In this document: positions 59,215 through 64,000 of the stretch, in pieces | How the letters are laid out: each line of letters starts with the position of its first letter | Numbering within the stretch: the stretch's first letter is position 1 | NCBI RefSeq assembly: GCF_008728515.1 | Contig: NC_044978.1 | Span: 7,893,771-7,957,770 of the forward strand | Direction of reading: 5' to 3' | DNA length: 64,000 nt | Origin: Papio anubis | Taxonomy: Eukaryota; Chordata; Mammalia; Primates; Cercopithecidae | The notes under the pieces: generated by a model | The model's database searches: none | Seen by the model: the letters and a program-made list of their open reading frames with translations, nothing else | What the model was told of the DNA's origin: nothing | Made by a program: the position numbers and the translations under genes

Positions 59215-59833
59215 GGCACAGAATTTTCGTATGGAAAATTACAAACAATCCTGATGGCATGTCAATGAGATTACAGCATATCTGCTTTCCATGGTTATGG
59301 GAATACATTAGCAAGAAACTGTCACCTCTTTGCCTGTGCTCTTTCTCCCTTTCCAGGGGTGAAATATATTGAATAACCTATTAATTACTTTTATTCTTTC
59401 TATGGAACTTCTAATTAACTTGTTTTATTTATCCTTGTGGCATTAGTAGTTGGATCGCATTTTGGGTGGGACTAGGCAGATTGGGGGTCAAAAAATCTTG
59501 AGAATGGACAGACCCATCACTTAGAGGAGGTAGTTTTGGCAGATCTGGAGTGTAGGCGCCAGAAGGCAATCCCACAGGTATGCAGACATCAGAAGGACTC
59601 TCATGGTAGATGACAAGAGGCATAGCCAGGAAGGGAGGTAACTGGTGTCAGAGAGGTCCTTCAGGGCTCACCTTCATCGGCAAGTGAAGAGCCAGAGGCA
59701 GGTGGATGGTAATGAAGGGGAGTTCTAAAAACAGATAGCTGGGACCTAACCATGGCCATGATCTTCATGGGCAAGACTCACATATTATTAGTCAGGTTCA
59801 AACAGAGAAACAAGCCAGGAGGAGATACATATT
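59215..59833. other. Unassigned DNA
   Basis: No repeat or gene recognised. Confidence 0.45.
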
Positions 59834-59846
59834 AAGAGATTTACTG
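59834..59846 (+). repeat. TSD copy 1 of 3
   Basis: AAGAGATTTACTG; identical copies at 60153-60165 and 60250-60262. Confidence 0.95.
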
Positions 59847-60152
59847 GTCGGGTGTGGTGGCTCACACCTGCAATCCCAGCACTTTGGGGAGGCCAAGGCG
59901 GGCAGATTACCTGAGGTCAGGAGTTCAAGACCAGCCTAGCCAACATGGTGAATCCCCATCTCTACTAAAAATACAAAAAATTAGCCAGGCGTGGTGGCAG
60001 GCACCTGTAATCCTGGCTACTTGGGAGGCTGAGGCAGGAGAATCGTTTGAACACAGGAGGTGGAGGTTGCAGTGAGTTGAGATTACGCCATTGCACTCCA
60101 GCCTGGGTGACAAGAGAGAAATTCTGTCTCAAAAAAAAAAAAAAAAAAAAAA
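59847..60152 (+). mobile_element. Alu (S-type), full length
   Basis: GTCGGGTGTGGTGGCTCAC to a long A tail ending at the second TSD copy. Its two flanking TSDs are exact. Confidence 0.95.
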
Positions 60153-60165
60153 AAGAGATTTACTG

Positions 60166-60249
60166 CACCATGGCACACATTTACCTATGTAACAAACCTG
60201 TACATCCTGCACACATACCCCAGAACTTAAAATACATATAAAAATGAAA
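60166..60249 (+). mobile_element. 84-bp L1 3'-end stub (L1PA/PB type)
   Basis: CACCATGGCACACATTTACC, TATGTAACAAACCTGTACATC, ATACCCCAGAACTTAAAATAC (in order) and an A-rich tail are the last bases of a primate L1. It is bracketed by TSD copies 2 and 3, which match the Alu's TSD. Confidence 0.92.
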
Positions 60250-60262
60250 AAGAGATTTACTG

Positions 60263-60856
60263 CAAGGAGCTGGCATATATGGCAATGTAGCTCGGTGAAG
60301 CAAGACCACAGTCTGTGGGGCAGGCCATCAGGAAGAGAAGGTTTGAAGTTGGAACATTTGTCAGCTGAACCTGCAGTCCCCAGGCAGAATTTATTCTCCC
60401 GGGAAGCCTCAATTCTGTTTTCGAGGCCTTCCAACTGATTGAATCAGGCTCACTCAGATTATCAAAAATATTCTTCCATACTTAAAGTTAACATTATGGA
60501 CTTAATTAACATCTACAAAATTCCTTTATGGTAACACCTAGAATAGAATTTGAGTGAATAACTGGGGACTATCCTCAGCCAAAACTGACCATCACAACTC
60601 ATGTCTGAAGGACTGAGAAAAGCAAGATGAAGTATTTCAATCCTAGAAGAATAGTACAACTAAGCTAAACTAGAAAACAATGTGGGTCTCTTAGTAAGTC
60701 TTTGAGTCAAGGATAAAATGATTTGAACTAAGGAATGAGGAAGATAATTTGCTAGAAGGAAAGTCCAAAGCAGATATCAGGACCAAAGAGACCAGCAACA
60801 AACCACTACAAACACTGGACTTTGTAAAACCCCTGCCCACAGGCAGTTTTGGCCCT
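60263..60856. other. Unassigned DNA
   Basis: No repeat or gene recognised. Confidence 0.45.
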
Positions 60857-61539
60857 TGTCTAAGTCTGTTTGTGCTGCTATAACAGGATATAGCAGACTG
60901 GGTAATTTACAAACAATCGAAATTTATTTCTCACAGTTCTAGAGGCTGGGAGGGCCAAGGCCAAGATGCCAGCAGGTTGGCATCTGGTGAGGGCTTGGTC
61001 TCTGCTTCCAAGATGGCACCCTGAAGGCTGCATCCTCATGTGGAAGAAGGCAGAAAGGCAAAAAAGGATGAGCTCCCTCCATTAGACCCTTTTTTAAATT
61101 TTTTTTTATTTTTTATTTTAAGACAGAGTCTCGCTCTGTGGCCCAGGCTGGAGTGCAGTGGCACAATCTCAGGTCACTGCAAGCTCCGCCTCCTGGGTTC
61201 ACGTCATTCTCCTGCCTCAACCTCCTGAGTAGCTGGGACTACAGGTGCCCACCACCATGCCCGGCTAATTTTTTTGTATTTTTAATAGAGACGGGGTTTC
61301 ACTGTGTTAGACAGGATGGTCTCGATTTCCTGACCTCGTGATCCGTCCGCCTCGGCCTTCCAAAATGCTGGGATTACAGGCGTGCATCAGACCCTTTTAT
61401 AAGTGCATCTAATATCATTCATGAGGGTAAGCCTTTGTAACCCAATCACTTCCCTAAGGGCACACCTCCCAGTACTGTTACATTGAAGATTAAGTTTCCG
61501 ACACATGAATTTTGGGGAACACACATTCTGACTATAGCA
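60857..61539 (-). mobile_element. Solo MaLR LTR (MST-like), antisense, split by AluY
   Basis: Plus-strand text of a reversed MaLR LTR: TGTCTAAGTCTGTTTGTGC, ACTGGGTAATTTACAAAC, CTCACAGTTCTAGAGGCTGG, then after the Alu CATTCATGAGGGTAAGCC, GTTACATTGAAGATTAAG and GACTATAGCA. The exact 5-bp TSD GCCCT flanks it (60852-60856 and 61540-61544). No internal region is present. It is the same family as 33899-34576. Confidence 0.9.
61094..61384 (-). mobile_element. AluY-type, slightly 5'-truncated
   Basis: A T-rich tail with ATTTT interruptions, then both arms, but it stops at GATTACAGGCGTG. The first ~20 bases of the Alu are missing. Near-exact 14-bp TSD: CATTAGACCCTTTT (61080-61093) and CATCAGACCCTTTT (61385-61398). 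It lies in the MaLR LTR. Confidence 0.94.
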
Positions 61540-61614
61540 GCCCTTGGGTCTTCATCTCTAGGTGTGGATTAAAAAGCACAATCTACAGGGACCAGGAGAT
61601 GTTTAGGAGTAGGG

Positions 61615-61836
61615 CAGTCGTTCTAAACCAGAGGCAGTTTTGCTTCATCTCCCCAAGGGACATTTGTCAATGTCTGCAGATATTTCTGGTTATCACAAAG
61701 GTAGGAAGGTTGCTATTGGCATTCAGTGGATAGCTACAAGTGATACCGAGGAAACTTCCTATAAAGCTCCCTGTGGCCCCCACGATAAAGAATTATCCAG
61801 CTCCAAATGTTCATAGTGCCAAGGTTGAGAAGCCCT
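61615..61836 (+). mobile_element. MER20-like hAT MITE, complete
   Basis: Starts CAGTCGTTCTAAACCAGAGG and ends CCAAGGTTGAGAAGCCCTG. Between are CCAAGGGACATTTGTCAATG, TTCTGGTTATCACAAAGG, AAAGAATTATCCAGCTCC and AAATGTTCATAGTGCC, as in MER20. The 8-bp TSD is not clearly preserved. Confidence 0.85.
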
Positions 61837-61967
61837 GGAGGAGAGTAATCAACATAGGTAGAAGGTACTCAATATTCAATCTAAAGTAATCCTAAACTTT
61901 TATGTAACTACTGAATACCTACAGAGCTCATGAGGAGGCAGCAGCCGCAGCCCTGTGTACTCTCTGG

Positions 61968-62172
61968 ATGCAGCATGGCATAGCAAAAGGTGCATGAACT
62001 TAGAGTGGAGTCCTGAGTTCAAAGCCAACTGTGACATACACTTTGCACGTGCACCTTGGGCAAGATGCTTAACCTTTGGTAGCCCCAGTTTACTTACCTA
62101 TAAAATGACAAACTATCTCTCATAGGATGATTGAGAGTATTAGTGATATTACCAGATATATGTTAGTTACTT
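61968..62172 (+). mobile_element. MIR, near full length
   Basis: CAGCATGGCATAGCAAAAGG, GAGTGGAGTCCTGAGTTC, CACCTTGGGCAAGATGCTTA, CCAGTTTACTTACCTATAAAATG and GGATGATTGAGAGTATTAG (with gaps) cover the tRNA-like head and the core of MIR. Confidence 0.8.
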
Positions 62173-62504
62173 TTACTTTTGTCCCCAAAAAAGTATTCGG
62201 CAAGTTATGACCATAATCTAGCCAAGAGAGGACAAGACTATCACTTAAGCAATGACATTATCGATGCATAAAAGTGATTCCATTTTCAAAATATTTCTTA
62301 GAATCTACAAGACTTCTTGGCCTAGTGGATGGGGAAGAGAGGAGGGAGGGGCCAGGGATGAATAGAGTAGACGGGTGGCATTATGAACTGAGATATGAAA
62401 TCAGCAGAGGACCCAGTTGATGGGGGAAGATAATGAATTCAGTTTCAGACATGTAATGTCGTGGGTGGCTTCAAGAAAGCCAGATGGAGGTAGAGTAGTC
62501 ATAT
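62173..62504. other. Unassigned DNA
   Basis: No repeat or gene recognised. Confidence 0.4.
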
Positions 62505-62705
62505 TTACAGTTTGCAAACCAGTTTCACATATGTTATTCCTTTTAAACTTTGATCCTTATAAAAACCTGACAAAAAGGCAGGCTTTATTATTTATAGTTT
62601 CTAAATGTGGAAACTGGGCTCAGGGAGCCTAAGTAAATTACCGAAGACCGTCAAGACAGTAGGAGATAGAGTTTTCCTTTGACTCCAGTTCTTAATAATA
62701 AGATT
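62505..62705 (-). mobile_element. MIR, antisense
   Basis: TGATCCTTATAAAAACCTGAC, GGCAGGCTTTATTATTTATAG, AAATGTGGAAACTGGGCTCAGGG, then AAATTACCGAAGACCGTCAAG and GACTCCAGTTCTTAATA (in order) follow the reversed MIR core. Confidence 0.75.
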
Positions 62706-63572
62706 TTAAAAAGCAAAATGTCAGGTGTGATAAGTGGCAAGTGGAAAATGAATAGAGGAATAAGCCTTGATTTTTGTTGGTTTGTCTGTGAGGGGTTTAC
62801 CTGCTCCTCAAAGATTGTGGAGGGCTGCGCAGAATGGAGCACTCCGATGCGGGCTCTGAAGACGGCCCCAATCTGTCACATTGAGAAGACAGGACACAGG
62901 TTGCTGAGGTCACTATGAGTGGAAACGTTTTATAGTTCATTAACTACATGAACACAGGGACTGAGAGAAATTTGAAACAAAAATGTTAGCAGGCATTATC
63001 AACTCAAAAAAAAAAAAAGATGCAATGATCATGCAAATCAATGGAAAGATATGAATGAACAAATTTTGATTTACCCGTAAGTTTTTAGAAGCACATTTAC
63101 TATGGCACATTTTAATCTCGGAGCATTGATGCTCTTTCATTCCAATAGCAATATAAAGCATGCTATTCTGAGAAAGAGCTCTGAAAGCCTGGGTTTTCAC
63201 AGGTTTGTTTTTCACAGTTTTAATGTTTCTGAAGACTTACTTTTGGCCGTGAGACACATATTCAAAAATGCTCTAATGAGACCAATTTGATTTTTAATTT
63301 AGATTTTCTAAATCTGAGTTTCTGAAAATTTCTAAGAAGCAACCCCCACCCTCTGCTTATTTCTTGGAAAATGACAGCCTTCGGTCTCCCAGCTGTGTGA
63401 TCAGTAGAGGCTCTCTTCCTACTGGTCAGAGCAGCACCAACAAGACTGTCAAAGGAGATGTGGACTGTATTTTAATCAACCTCTATATTTTTCTAATATC
63501 TTCTGTATTCAAGTTTCCCACATTTGGGGGGACCTAGTAGGCGATTTTCACTTTGTTGATATATCATTCGTT
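62706..63572. other. Unassigned DNA
   Basis: No repeat or gene recognised; an A13 run lies near 63006. Confidence 0.45.
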
Positions 63573-63582
63573 TCCTCTACAC

Positions 63583-63920
63583 CTTTTTTTTTTTTCTTTG
63601 AGAGGGAGTCTCACTCTGTTGACCAGGCTGGAGTGCACTGGCATGATCTCGGCTTACTGCAACCTCTGCCTCCCAGGTTTCAAGCAATTCTTCTGCCTCA
63701 TCCTGCCAAGTAGCTGGGATCACAGGCACCTGTCATCATGCCCAGATAGTTTTGTTTGTTTGTTTGTTTTTTGAGGTTTTTTTTTTTTTTTTTTGTATTT
63801 TTGTAGAGATGAGGTTTACCATGTTGGCCGGGCTGGTCTCAAATTCCTGACCTCAGGTGATCCGCCCACCTTGGCCTCCCAAAGTGCTGGGATTACAGGT
63901 GTGAGCCACCGTGCCTGACC
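63583..63920 (-). mobile_element. Alu (S-type) with expanded central linker
   Basis: Both arms are present. The linker between them has grown into (TTTG)n followed by T18 (about 63751-63795). Exact 10-bp TSD TCCTCTACAC at 63573-63582 and 63921-63930. Confidence 0.94.
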
Positions 63921-63930
63921 TCCTCTACAC

Positions 63931-64000
63931 TTTCACAGACTGCCATAGCTGCATGCTGTATTTCTTTAAAATGATTTTAATCCAAATTCTTTTGCATCTC
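63931..64000. other. Unassigned, cut by window end
   Basis: Nothing recognised in the last 70 bases. Confidence 0.4.

Overview
This is a stretch of primate nuclear genome with no protein-coding gene, RNA gene or exon that I can support. The DNA is AT-rich and dominated by interspersed repeats. Every open reading frame over 60 codons is explained by a repeat (Alu, L1, simple sequence) or by chance. The window is therefore intergenic or deep intronic; the sequence alone cannot say which.

Organism: dimeric 7SL-derived Alu elements of J, S and Y type, and L1PA/L1PB-type 3' ends, place it in the anthropoid primates. The minus-strand Alu at 37914-38222 carries variants I associate with the Old World monkey AluYRa lineage (GGCCGGAT, GGGTTTACG, CACCTCGCCCGGCTAG and CAGGCTTGAGCC, read in the orientation shown). 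This suggests a cercopithecid such as a macaque, baboon or vervet rather than a human or ape.

Layout: 0-2.3 kb is unassigned and holds the first copy of an unrecognised 150-bp repeat. 2.3-7.0 kb is an old L1M-type LINE split by a three-monomer Alu, a second Alu, a second copy of the 150-bp repeat and a younger L1 3' end. 7-12 kb is mostly unique, with an antisense L1 3' end and an L2-like stretch. 11.9-13.0 kb is a 5'-truncated young L1 whose ORF2 C-terminal frame has a single stop. 13-19 kb is one AluY followed by unique DNA. 19-22.3 kb holds antisense L2 fragments, Alu pieces and a 290-bp polypyrimidine tract. 22-26 kb is unique DNA plus MIR copies and a possible LTR. 26.4-28.6 kb has a large TG-rich minisatellite and a (TG)n(GA)n tract. 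29-34 kb is AT-rich unique DNA. 33.9-34.6 kb is a solo MaLR LTR with an Alu inside it. 38-42 kb is a second old L1M. 42-58 kb holds a 260-bp direct duplication, MIR, L2 and MER5-type elements and several Alus. 58.9-64 kb has a MER1-like transposon, an insertion hotspot hit twice, a second MaLR solo LTR, MER20, two MIRs and further Alus.

No genes work together here. What can be read is insertion history: nested elements, target-site duplications (TSDs) and local duplications. I found no undescribed biological system. The most informative items are the triple TSD at 59.8-60.3 kb, the trimeric Alu at 2.55-3.03 kb, two pairs of unexplained homologous segments, the 260-bp duplication, and several unique blocks that look like candidate conserved noncoding elements. 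Repeat names are from memory of consensus sequences and were not checked against a database.
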